From: Ignavibacterium sp037440165
Lineage (GTDB): Bacteria > Bacteroidota > Ignavibacteria > Ignavibacteriales > Ignavibacteriaceae
Assembly (NCBI RefSeq): GCF_037440165.1
Contig: NZ_JBBIUQ010000009.1
Location: forward strand, 36,950 to 100,949
Length of the DNA: 64,000 bases
Direction: 5' to 3'
Numbering within the stretch: the first letter of the stretch is position 1; each line of letters begins with the position of its first letter. Position numbers and translations under genes: made by a program. Under the pieces are notes generated by a model. It saw nothing but the letters and a program-made list of their open reading frames with translations, was not told the origin of the DNA and did not search any database. This document shows positions 44,626 through 52,950 of the stretch, piece by piece.

Positions 44626-45445
44626 ATCTTTTGCAAAAATTAATCTTGGATTAAACATTATTTCAAAAAGAGATGATGGTTATCACAATTTACAAACTAT
44701 ATTCTTCCCTATTGGTCTTTACGATATCATCACAATTAAAAAATCAAATTATTTTTCTTTCACTACTAATGATAGAGAATTACTTAATGATAGAAATAAT
44801 CTGATACTGAAAGCACATAAGCTTCTGGAGGAATCAACCGGAAGAGAATTAATTTGTGAAATTCATTTACAAAAGAACATACCGATTGGTGCCGGATTAG
44901 GCGGCGGAAGTTCAAACGCAGCGAATGTACTTAAAGCTTTGAATGAGTTCTTTTCACTTGAGATAGACTCAGTTAAATTATCTGAGATTGCATTGGAGTT
45001 GGGTTCTGATGTTCCTCTATTTTTGAGTAAACTTCCTGCTTATGCAGAGTCAAGAGGTGAAAAACTTTATCCGGTTAAATTGGTGGTTAAAGGATTTTTA
45101 TTGGTTGTAAATCCTGGAATACACATTTCAACCAAGTCAGCATTTAGTAAAATAATTCCGAAACTGCCAGAACATAGTTTGAAAGATTTAATAATAAATA
45201 GCGAGATTAAATTTGAAGAGGTGGTAAAGTACGCCACTAATGATTTTGAAGCGATAGTCTTTGAAGAACTTCCGATTATCAAAGAGATAAAAGACAGGAT
45301 GATACAATTTGGCTCTGTCTTCTCCCAGATGACAGGAACTGGTTCAACAGTATTCGGATTTTTTGAAGATGAAGTGACAGCTAATCAGGCAGAGCTTTTT
45401 TTTAGATGTAAGAATTATTTTACTTATTTAGAAAGACTTAGCTAA
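44606..45445 (+). CDS. ispE: 4-diphosphocytidyl-2-C-methyl-D-erythritol kinase
   Basis: A 279-residue GHMP kinase of the non-mevalonate isoprenoid pathway. The start SIKSFAKINLGLNIISKRDDGYHNL, the ATP loop IPIGAGLGGGSSNAAN and the C-terminal QMTGTGSTVFGFF are characteristic. It overlaps the preceding gene by 20 bases and converges with the LD-carboxypeptidase gene, with an 8-base 3' overlap. The other isoprenoid genes are outside the window. Confidence 0.94.
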   Translation: MQELSIKSFAKINLGLNIISKRDDGYHNLQTIFFPIGLYDIITIKKSNYFSFTTNDRELLNDRNNLILKAHKLLEESTGRELICEIHLQKNIPIGAGLGGGSSNAANVLKALNEFFSLEIDSVKLSEIALELGSDVPLFLSKLPAYAESRGEKLYPVKLVVKGFLLVVNPGIHISTKSAFSKIIPKLPEHSLKDLIINSEIKFEEVVKYATNDFEAIVFEELPIIKEIKDRMIQFGSVFSQMTGTGSTVFGFFEDEVTANQAELFFRCKNYFTYLERLS

Positions 45446-46379
45446 CAGCATTTTCCAAATATTCCAAAGTTCCTTTTGTTGCGTTCAATCCAATCTTCAG
45501 CCCAATCGGTATTGTAACAAAGTCCTTTATGTGCCCGTGAGGAAAAGTGTATATTGTTGGAATTTTTAAGTCTTTGAAATAGTGCTCAATGACCTCACCT
45601 AAACTTAAAGTTTTTTTATTCGGATCAGTTTCGTAACACTCAACAAATCTTCCAAGAATTACACCTTTAACACTGTTTAATACCTTTGCAAGTCTAAGTT
45701 GATTAAGCATTCTGTCTATCTTATAAGGTTTCTCATCAATATCTTCAAGTAATAGAATTCTATCTTTCATACCGGGAAAATACTCAGTCCCAAGCATTGA
45801 AGTTAGTACAGCCAGATTTCCACCGAGGATTCGTGCAGTAACAATACCTTTGTTAATGAAAGGCATTTTAGAATTTTCAGGATATTTTATTTTACCAATT
45901 TTTTTATTTGAAGTTACAACTTTCCAAAACCATTCTTCCGTGTAAGGACTGATGTTATTAACAAAATCAACTGCAGGCATCGGACCAGCAAATGTTATCA
46001 ATCCGGTTTTAGAAAAAATTGAATTTTGCAATGATGATATCTCACTATATCCGACAAAAATTTTGGGATTCTTTTGGATTAATTTGTAATTAATTTTATC
46101 CAACAATCTGAATGCTCCATAACCACCTCTCAAACACATAATAGCTTTAACAGTTTTATCACTGAACATTGAATGCAAGTCTTCAACTCTTTCATCATCA
46201 GTTCCGGCAAGATAGCCATGATATTTTCCTACATTCTTACCAATTTTAACTTTATATCCCAGTCTTTCGAAATACTTTGTTGATTCTTCAATTCGTAAAA
46301 GTTCATCAGGTGAGGAAGCAGGTGTGATAAGGCCAATTGTATCCCCCTTCTTCAATCTTGCTGGTTTGATGACTTGCAT
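45438..46379 (-). CDS. LD-carboxypeptidase (S66 family)
   Basis: A 313-residue serine peptidase of the LdcA/MccF family, which removes the terminal D-alanine from muropeptide tetrapeptides during wall recycling. The N-terminal KPARLKKGDTIGLITPASSP, the nucleophile region VGYSEISSLQN, the acidic residue in LLLEDIDEKPYKIDRML and the histidine in FPHGHIKDFVTIPIG are seen. A longer open frame adds 16 residues that do not fit, so the ATG at 46377-46379 was chosen. Confidence 0.9.
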   Translation of the reverse strand: MQVIKPARLKKGDTIGLITPASSPDELLRIEESTKYFERLGYKVKIGKNVGKYHGYLAGTDDERVEDLHSMFSDKTVKAIMCLRGGYGAFRLLDKINYKLIQKNPKIFVGYSEISSLQNSIFSKTGLITFAGPMPAVDFVNNISPYTEEWFWKVVTSNKKIGKIKYPENSKMPFINKGIVTARILGGNLAVLTSMLGTEYFPGMKDRILLLEDIDEKPYKIDRMLNQLRLAKVLNSVKGVILGRFVECYETDPNKKTLSLGEVIEHYFKDLKIPTIYTFPHGHIKDFVTIPIGLKIGLNATKGTLEYLENAVS

Positions 46380-46588
46380 AAAAATCCTTTGTAAGTGATT
46401 TACTGTGGAGCGAAAATAATACCACATTCTCTCTAATCAAAAAAATTTTATTAATTAGTTAAAGTAAAACAATCGTAAATCCTGCATGACCAATATCACT
46501 TGATGAATTAAATAATTGAAATTTAGTGCATTAAGTAGCATTTTTGATAAAGATTTTAAAGGGATTTCTTAAAAATAAACCTTTTTAT

Positions 46589-47635
46589 ATGAATCAGGAT
46601 AAAAAGAAAATTCTCTATATATGTGGTTCCCTTAACCAGACTACACAGATGCACAAGATTTCCCTTGAATTGCCTGAATATGAAGCTTGGTTTACACCGT
46701 ATTATGCAGATGGATTCCTGAAATTCCTTACCAAAATTGGGATTCTTGATTTTACAATTATGGGTGGTGTTTTCAGAAAACGCACACTTGCCTATCTTAA
46801 AAAAAATAATCTTACTATTGACTATGAAGGTAAATTAAATCAATATGATCTTGTCTTTACTTGTCAGGATTTAATTGTACCAAAAAATATTCGTCAATCA
46901 AAAATTATATTAGTTCAGGAAGGAATGGTTGACCCAGAAACCATTTGGTCGAAAATTGTCAGGAAATTAAAATTTCCTCGCTGGGCAGCCAGTACAACAA
47001 TGACGGGACAATCTGATCTTTATGATATATTTTGTGTTGCATCCGAAGGTTTCAAAGAGCTTTTCATTGGTAAAGGATTAAATTCGAATAAATTAAGAGT
47101 GACCGGAATTCCGAATTTTGATAACTGTGCAGAATATTTTAATAATGATTTCCCTCATAAAAATTTTGTACTTGTTGCAACTTCTGATATGAGGGAAACT
47201 TACAAATATGAAAACAGAAAAAAATTTATTCAGAAAGCATTAGACATCGCGAAAGGAAATCAAGTAATCTTTAAACTTCATCCGAATGAAAATGTTAAAA
47301 AACGAACTTCCGAGATAAAAAAATATGCTCCTGAGGCATTGGTTTATTATGGTGTTCCAATAGAACCGATGATTGCCAATTGTGATATTCTAGTTACGAG
47401 ATATTCTTCGGTTATTTTTGTTGCATCTGCTCTTGGGAAAAAAGTATACTCTGATATTGATGAGGAAACTATCAGAAAGTTGACTCCAATTCAAAATGGT
47501 GGAACATCAGCAAAGAATATTGCAGAGGAAGCAAGAAAATTGCTAGAGCTTTCACCACAAAAAACTGACGGTAATATTGTCGAGCAAAAGTTCAGATTAT
47601 TTATCAGAAAAAAACTCGCAAAGGTAAGAAACTAA
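46589..47635 (+). CDS. Putative GT-B glycosyltransferase or glycerophosphotransferase-like protein
   Basis: A 348-residue protein that heads the sugar cluster. The order resembles GT-B enzymes: an N-terminal Rossmann half (KKILYICGSLNQTTQMHKIS), the central SEGFKELFIGKGLNSNKLRVTGIPNFD, then VIFKLHPNE, the typical CDP-glycerol/poly-glycosyltransferase-like lysine-leucine-histidine-proline motif, and YGVPIEPMIANCDILVTRYSS near the C-terminus. I take it as the transferase that uses the sugar made by the following genes. An upstream TTG would add 15 residues; the ATG at 46589 is preferred. Confidence 0.65.
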   Translation: MNQDKKKILYICGSLNQTTQMHKISLELPEYEAWFTPYYADGFLKFLTKIGILDFTIMGGVFRKRTLAYLKKNNLTIDYEGKLNQYDLVFTCQDLIVPKNIRQSKIILVQEGMVDPETIWSKIVRKLKFPRWAASTTMTGQSDLYDIFCVASEGFKELFIGKGLNSNKLRVTGIPNFDNCAEYFNNDFPHKNFVLVATSDMRETYKYENRKKFIQKALDIAKGNQVIFKLHPNENVKKRTSEIKKYAPEALVYYGVPIEPMIANCDILVTRYSSVIFVASALGKKVYSDIDEETIRKLTPIQNGGTSAKNIAEEARKLLELSPQKTDGNIVEQKFRLFIRKKLAKVRN

Positions 47636-47639
47636 TCAA

Positions 47640-48437
47640 ATGAATATTGTTACAGTAATTCAGGCTAGAACAGGTTCGAGCAGATTACCAGGAAAAGTAT
47701 TGATGCCGCTTGCTGAAGCTCCACTCATTGTTCGAATGGTTGAACGAGTTATGATTTCTGAACTTGCAGGAAAAGTTGTTGTTGCAATAACTGATGAATC
47801 ATCAGACGATATCTTAGAAAAAATTTGTAAAGAAAATAATTTTTTATTTTATCGTGGAAGCAGAGATGATGTACTCGACAGACACTATCAGGCATCAAAA
47901 ATATTAAATGCAGAAGCTGTTGTGAAAATCCCCTCAGATTGTCCCTTAATTGATGCAAAAATTATTGATAAGGTAATCGGATTTTTTATTGAGCATTCAT
48001 CAGAATTTGATTTTGTTTCGAATCTTCATCCAGCAACTTACCCGGACGGAAACGATGTAGAAATAATGCACTTCAGTATCCTTGAAGACGCATGGAAAAA
48101 TGCAAAGCGAAAATTAGAACGGGAACATACTACACCTTACATCTGGGAAAATCCCGAAAAATTTAGAATCGGAAATGTTAAATGGGAAACCGGTTTAAAT
48201 TATTCGATGACACATCGGTTTACAATTGATTATCCTGAAGACTATGAATTTATTAAAAGAGTATATGATGAACTCTATCACAAAAATCCGAAGTTTGGAT
48301 TAAATGACATTTTACAGCTTCTTGAAGAAAAGCCGGAGATAAAAAAGATAAATGAAAAATATCTCGGCGTTAATTGGTATCGAAATCATTTGAATGAATT
48401 AAAAACTATTACTGCAGATCAAACAAAAATTATCTGA
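47640..48437 (+). CDS. Acylneuraminate cytidylyltransferase family protein (SpsF-like)
   Basis: A 265-residue nucleotidyltransferase with the GxGxRxxxK pattern VIQARTGSSRLPGKVLMPL and SDCPLIDAKIIDKV. This SpsF-type branch of the CMP-NeuAc synthetase family is used in surface glycan pathways to activate 3-deoxy-2-ulosonic acids with CMP. The gene lies 4 bases after the glycosyltransferase and is followed by the aminotransferase, so activation and synthesis are encoded together. Confidence 0.85.
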   Translation: MNIVTVIQARTGSSRLPGKVLMPLAEAPLIVRMVERVMISELAGKVVVAITDESSDDILEKICKENNFLFYRGSRDDVLDRHYQASKILNAEAVVKIPSDCPLIDAKIIDKVIGFFIEHSSEFDFVSNLHPATYPDGNDVEIMHFSILEDAWKNAKRKLEREHTTPYIWENPEKFRIGNVKWETGLNYSMTHRFTIDYPEDYEFIKRVYDELYHKNPKFGLNDILQLLEEKPEIKKINEKYLGVNWYRNHLNELKTITADQTKII

Positions 48438-48446
48438 GGAATTATT

Positions 48447-49790
48447 ATGCCTAATAAAGTTGAGTTTAACAAAGATTACCCTACGATTACCAAATCTGAT
48501 GAATTCTATAAAATTGCGCTTGAACTTATTCCTGCTCAAACTCAAACTCTCGCAAAAGGTCCCGGACAGAATATTAAAGGAATTTCACCAAAATATTTGA
48601 AGCGAGGAAAAGGCTCGCATGTTTGGGATGTTGATGGTAACGAATTTATAGACTACACAATGGCAGTTGGTCCTCTTTCACTCGGATATGCTTATGATAA
48701 AGTTGATGATGCAATTCGTGAGCAATTGAAAGATGGAATAACATTTTCATTAATGCATCCTCTTGAAGTTGAAGTTGCGCAACTGATTAATAAAGTTGTT
48801 CCGAATGCCGAAAGTATCCGATACAGCAAAGTTGGAGCTGATGTAACCTCAGCAGCAGTGCGTCTTGCAAGAGCATACACAGGCAGAAATAAAGTTCTTT
48901 GCTGCGGTTATCACGGCTGGCACGATTGGTATATTGCAGTTACAGACCGCAATAAAGGAATTCCGCAGCAAGTACAGGATTTAACATATACTTTTAATTA
49001 TAACGACGTTCAATCTGTTATTGATTCAATAGATGAAGATACTGCTTGTGTTATACTCGAGCCATTTGTTTTCGATGAACCAAAAGATAATTTCCTGCAC
49101 AAACTTCGTGATGTGTGCACAGAGAATGGAACTATTCTCATCTTTGATGAAATGTGGACAGGTTTCAGAGTAGCTGTTGGTGGTGCGCAGGAATATTTTG
49201 GAGTTAAAGCTGATTTAGCTTGTTTCTCAAAAGCTGTTGCTAATGGAATGCCCATTTCAATTCTGACTGGTAAAAAAGAAATTATGAATCTGCTCGAGAA
49301 AGATGTATTCTTCTTCACTACTTTCGGAGGTGAAGCATTATCATTAGCTGCTGTTAAAGCCACGATTACTGAAATAATGGAAAAGAATGTTCCCGCTTAT
49401 CTTGCAAAACAAGGAAGAAAGTTAAAAGATGGCTACAATTCTATTGCACAAAAGCTCGGAATGGATTATACAAAATGTTTTGGATTTGATTGCAGAACAA
49501 TCATTACATTCGATGGTGAAAAATCCGGCTGCAATCCGCTCGAAATGAAATCACTTGTTCAACAGGAAATGATTAAGCGTGGAATACTTTGGGGTGGATT
49601 TCATAATATGTCTTTCTCTCATACTGATGAAGATATCGAATACACATTGAAAGCTTATGAAGATGTCCTTCCGATTCTGAAAAAAGCAGTTGATGAGAAA
49701 GATGTTAAAAAATATCTCAAAGGTGAACCAGTTGAACCAGTCTTTAGAAAGGTTGGTAATTTTAATATGAAACCAAAGGCAAAGAAATAA
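48447..49790 (+). CDS. Class III aminotransferase (GSA aminomutase-like)
   Basis: A 447-residue PLP enzyme resembling glutamate-1-semialdehyde aminomutase. The start PAQTQTLAKGPGQNIKGISPKYL, the substrate loop YTMAVGPLSLGYAYDKV, the PLP lysine in FSKAVANGMPISILTG and the CCGYHGWHDWY block are clear. In surface-sugar clusters such enzymes transaminate keto-sugars or small keto-acids. It is the only aminotransferase in the cluster, in place of the DegT-type sugar aminotransferases used in pseudaminate and legionaminate pathways. Confidence 0.88.
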   Translation: MPNKVEFNKDYPTITKSDEFYKIALELIPAQTQTLAKGPGQNIKGISPKYLKRGKGSHVWDVDGNEFIDYTMAVGPLSLGYAYDKVDDAIREQLKDGITFSLMHPLEVEVAQLINKVVPNAESIRYSKVGADVTSAAVRLARAYTGRNKVLCCGYHGWHDWYIAVTDRNKGIPQQVQDLTYTFNYNDVQSVIDSIDEDTACVILEPFVFDEPKDNFLHKLRDVCTENGTILIFDEMWTGFRVAVGGAQEYFGVKADLACFSKAVANGMPISILTGKKEIMNLLEKDVFFFTTFGGEALSLAAVKATITEIMEKNVPAYLAKQGRKLKDGYNSIAQKLGMDYTKCFGFDCRTIITFDGEKSGCNPLEMKSLVQQEMIKRGILWGGFHNMSFSHTDEDIEYTLKAYEDVLPILKKAVDEKDVKKYLKGEPVEPVFRKVGNFNMKPKAKK

Positions 49791-49792
49791 TT

Positions 49793-50608
49793 ATGACAGA
49801 TGTTAAAAAATTATTTGACTTGAACGGTAAAGTTGCAATTGTGACTGGCGCTTTGGGATTAATTGGTAAACATCATTGTTATGCTTTATCTGAAGCCGGT
49901 GCCAATATTGTCGTTGCTGATTTGGATGAATCGGATTGTCAGCAATTTGCAAAATCACTTCCTACGGATTCGATTGGAGTTAGTGTAAATATTATTGATA
50001 AAAGTTCTGTTGAAAAGTTAAGAGATAAAACTCTCAGCAAATTTGGAGGAATTGATATTCTTATAAACAATGCTGCTATCAATGATATGTTTGAAAATCC
50101 ACAGGCAGCGGCAGAACTTTCAATGTTTGAAAACTATCCATTGGAAATGTGGCAGGAATCCTTAGATGTAAATGTAACCGGAACATTTTTATGTTCGCAA
50201 ATTATCGGAAAAGTTATGGCCGATAATGGTAAAGGCAGCATAATCAATATCGCTTCAACTTATGGAATGGTTGGACCTGATCAATCAATTTATAAAAAGC
50301 CTGACGGCACTCAAACATTTTTCAAATCACCTGCCTATCCTGCAACAAAAGGTGCAATAATTAATTTCACAAGATTTCTTGCTGCATACTGGGGCAATAA
50401 AGGTGTAAGAGTAAACACACTTTCTCCAGGTGGAGTTGAAAATAATCAGGATGAATATTTTATTAAAAATTATTCTACTAAAACAATGCTTAAGAGAATG
50501 GCTGCTCCGACTGATTACAAAGGCGCAGTCGTTTTCCTTGCCAGTGATGCTTCATCTTATATGACTGGAGCTAATTTAGTAGTTGACGGAGGTTGGACAG
50601 CGTGGTAA
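49793..50608 (+). CDS. SDR family oxidoreductase of the sugar cluster
   Basis: A 271-residue classical SDR with TGALGLIGKHHCYAL as the cofactor loop, LINNAAIND and the Ser-Tyr-Lys triad in NIASTYG and PAYPATKGAI. The C-terminus GANLVVDGGWTAW is typical of 3-oxoacyl reductase-like or PtmA-like SDRs. It lies 2 bases after the aminotransferase stop. Campylobacter PtmA, part of a legionaminate route, is a comparable SDR; that match is by context, not proof. Confidence 0.88.
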   Translation: MTDVKKLFDLNGKVAIVTGALGLIGKHHCYALSEAGANIVVADLDESDCQQFAKSLPTDSIGVSVNIIDKSSVEKLRDKTLSKFGGIDILINNAAINDMFENPQAAAELSMFENYPLEMWQESLDVNVTGTFLCSQIIGKVMADNGKGSIINIASTYGMVGPDQSIYKKPDGTQTFFKSPAYPATKGAIINFTRFLAAYWGNKGVRVNTLSPGGVENNQDEYFIKNYSTKTMLKRMAAPTDYKGAVVFLASDASSYMTGANLVVDGGWTAW

Positions 50609-51126
50609 TCGATAAAAAACTTGCAGAGAAAAATTCTCACTTAAAGTCAAAAGCAGAAAAGATAAAAATTATCATTACTGATGTTGATGGAGTTTTAACT
50701 GATACCGGAATCTATTATTCCCCTTCCGGTGAAGCAATGAAAAGATATTCAATTCGTGATGGAATGGGCGTAGAGCGATTAAGAAAATATGCGGGTATAG
50801 AAACAATCATCATTACAGGTGAGAATTCAGGAACTGTAAAATCGAGAGCTGAGAAATTAAAAATCACTCAGGTTTATCTTGGAATAAAAGATAAAGAGCA
50901 ATTGCTTGAAGAAATTAAAAGAAAAAATCAACTAGAATCTGAAAACATCGCCTACATCGGAGATGATTCAAACGATTATGATATAATGAAACTTGTCGGA
51001 TTAACAGCAACTCCTGCTGATGGTATGAACTTCATCAAAGAAATCAGTGATTATATTTGTGAAGCTAAGGGAGGTCACGGTGCTTTCAGAGAATTTGCCG
51101 AACTAATTATATCTCTTAAACAATAA
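50602..51126 (+). CDS. KdsC-like HAD phosphatase
   Basis: A 174-residue C0-type HAD phosphatase: catalytic DxD in IITDVDGVLTDTGIYYS, IITGENSG, and the closing YIGDDSNDYDIMKLVG with GGHGAFREF. This is the family of KdsC, which dephosphorylates KDO-8-phosphate, and of NeuB-partner phosphatases. I chose the GTG at 50602, 9 bases after GGAGG at 50588-50592, over an upstream TTG. The start overlaps the SDR stop by 7 bases. Confidence 0.9.
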   Translation: MVIDKKLAEKNSHLKSKAEKIKIIITDVDGVLTDTGIYYSPSGEAMKRYSIRDGMGVERLRKYAGIETIIITGENSGTVKSRAEKLKITQVYLGIKDKEQLLEEIKRKNQLESENIAYIGDDSNDYDIMKLVGLTATPADGMNFIKEISDYICEAKGGHGAFREFAELIISLKQ

Positions 51127-51134
51127 GGAATATC

Positions 51135-52013
51135 ATGAAAACTAGAGAATTAAAAATTGGAAATAGAATAATCGGTGATAGTCATCCGGTTTTTATAATT
51201 GGTGAAATCGGAATTAATCATAATGGTGATATAGATATCGCAAAAAAGATGATTGAAGGCGCAAAGCACGCTGGCTGTGATGCAGTTAAATTTCAGAAAA
51301 GAACTCCGGAACTTTGTGTTCCAAAAGATCAATGGTATGTCGAAAGAGATACTCCTTGGGGAAGATTTACCTATATCGAATATCGCCACAAAGTTGAATT
51401 TGGTGAAAAAGAATATTCTGAAATTGATCGGTTTTGTAAAGAGATTGGAATAATATGGTTTGCTTCCTGCTGGGATGAACCGTCAGTTGATTTTATAGAA
51501 CAGTTTGATCCACCGCTTTATAAAACTCCGTCAGCATCATTAACTGATTTTGATTTGTTGAAAAAACATAAAGCGTTAAACAAACCAGTTATGATGTCAA
51601 CCGGTATGTCAACAATGGAACAAATTGAAGCTGCTGTAAACTTCTATGGAATGGATAATCTTTTGTTAGCTCATGCCACTTCATCCTATCCTTGCAAAAA
51701 TGAAGAACTTAATCTTAGAATGATTGAAACACTCAGAAAAAAATATCCAAAAATTCCAATTGGATATTCTGGGCACGAAGTAGGATTAGCACCGACCTGG
51801 GCAGCTGTTGCATTAGGTGCCTGTTTTGTTGAAAGACACATTACACTCGATCGTGCAATGTGGGGAACCGATCAAGCTGCTTCTGTTGAAATGGGCGGAC
51901 TGCAAAGACTTGTTTCAAACATACGTGATATTGAAGCTGCACTCGGCGATGGAATTAAAAAAGTTTACGACAGTGAAAAGAGTCAGATTCAAAAATTAAG
52001 GAGAGTTAAGTAA
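51135..52013 (+). CDS. N-acetylneuraminate synthase family protein lacking the SAF domain
   Basis: A 292-residue TIM-barrel aldolase-like synthase of the NeuB/PseI/SpsE group. The entry FIIGEIGINHNGDIDIAKKM and the AGCDAVKFQKRTPE strand are diagnostic, with IGYSGHEVG and VERHITLDR further on. Most NeuB proteins run to about 340 residues with a C-terminal SAF (antifreeze-like) domain; this one stops after the barrel, so it lacks the domain that in dimeric NeuB closes the active site of its partner. Whether another protein supplies it is unknown. It is followed 5 bases later by the membrane hydroxylase. Confidence 0.88.
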   Translation: MKTRELKIGNRIIGDSHPVFIIGEIGINHNGDIDIAKKMIEGAKHAGCDAVKFQKRTPELCVPKDQWYVERDTPWGRFTYIEYRHKVEFGEKEYSEIDRFCKEIGIIWFASCWDEPSVDFIEQFDPPLYKTPSASLTDFDLLKKHKALNKPVMMSTGMSTMEQIEAAVNFYGMDNLLLAHATSSYPCKNEELNLRMIETLRKKYPKIPIGYSGHEVGLAPTWAAVALGACFVERHITLDRAMWGTDQAASVEMGGLQRLVSNIRDIEAALGDGIKKVYDSEKSQIQKLRRVK

Positions 52014-52018
52014 GCATT

Positions 52019-52885
52019 ATGGAGAATATTTTTTCAAATAATGCTGATGTATTTTCTGATATTATAAACTTTGTTTCCAACTATTTCAACGATATGTCTT
52101 CAGCAGAAAAATATTCAATGCTAATTATTATTTCTGCGGCTGTGATGTTCATAATTCTTGAGCGATTATTTCCTTATACAAAAGGTCAGGAAGTTTTACG
52201 AGAAGGATTTTTTGATGATTTAGCTTTATACACTATCGCTCAAAGTTATATTCTTAGTATTATAATATTTTCATTCATCATCAATTCGATTGATTCAAGT
52301 ACAGAATTATCCAGACTAAAACTATTTGCTAATGTGCCAATCTGGCTTCAGCTAATATTTTTCACAGTCACCCACGATATTTACATCTATTGGATGCATC
52401 GCTGGCAGCACAGCAATAAATGGTTGTGGAGAATTCACGAGGCACATCATTCACCCAAAAAAGTTGATTGGCTTTCTGGTTCAAGATCTCATGCTCTGGA
52501 AATTTTAATAAATCAGACTGTTGAATTTGCACCGATTGTTTTACTTGGTTCACCACCGGAAGTAATTGCTTACAAAGGTGTTATCAGTGCTGTTTGGGGA
52601 ATGTATATTCATTCCAATATCAATATTAAAACTGGCTGGCTGCAAAAAATAATTAATGGTCCTGAAATGCATCGCTGGCATCATTCAACCGGAAAAGGAA
52701 GAAACAGAAACTTTGCTACAAAGCTTGCTATTTGGGATTGGCTTTTAGGAACAGCTTACCTGCCTCCATCCAAACCCGATGAATATGGGTTAAAAACCTA
52801 CTTCCCAAAAAATTATTTTTCTCAAACTTTATATGCTTTTAGAAGTTTCAGAAAAAAGAAAGATACCGAATTAGTTAAAGATTAG
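52019..52885 (+). CDS. Sterol desaturase/fatty acid hydroxylase superfamily membrane protein
   Basis: A 288-residue integral membrane protein with about four transmembrane helices and the three histidine clusters of the family: HDIYIYWMHRWQH, HEAHHSP and HRWHHS, which hold a di-iron centre. The family hydroxylates or desaturates lipid carbon atoms; OlsE, which hydroxylates ornithine lipid headgroups in Rhizobium, is one member. Its stop lies just before olsF, but the predicted Pho-box promoter begins within its 3' end, so it is more likely transcribed with the sugar cluster. Its substrate is unknown. Confidence 0.85.
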   Translation: MENIFSNNADVFSDIINFVSNYFNDMSSAEKYSMLIIISAAVMFIILERLFPYTKGQEVLREGFFDDLALYTIAQSYILSIIIFSFIINSIDSSTELSRLKLFANVPIWLQLIFFTVTHDIYIYWMHRWQHSNKWLWRIHEAHHSPKKVDWLSGSRSHALEILINQTVEFAPIVLLGSPPEVIAYKGVISAVWGMYIHSNINIKTGWLQKIINGPEMHRWHHSTGKGRNRNFATKLAIWDWLLGTAYLPPSKPDEYGLKTYFPKNYFSQTLYAFRSFRKKKDTELVKD

Positions 52886-52930
52886 TTAATACTATCTTAA
52901 CATTTTATTAACATTCGCTGTTTAACTTGC
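52874..52930 (+). promoter_or_regulatory. Predicted Pho-box promoter of olsF
   Basis: Four 7-mers at exact 11-bp period: GTTAAAG (52874), GTTAATA (52885), CTTAACA (52896) and ATTAACA (52907). After a 9-bp gap comes TAACTTGC at 52923-52930, a partial match to the Bacteroidota -7 element TAnnTTTG. A start site near 52937 supports the ATG at 52951. The first repeat overlaps the end of the hydroxylase gene. Confidence 0.6.
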
Positions 52931-52950
52931 TGATGTTAATAAAAATTTCA

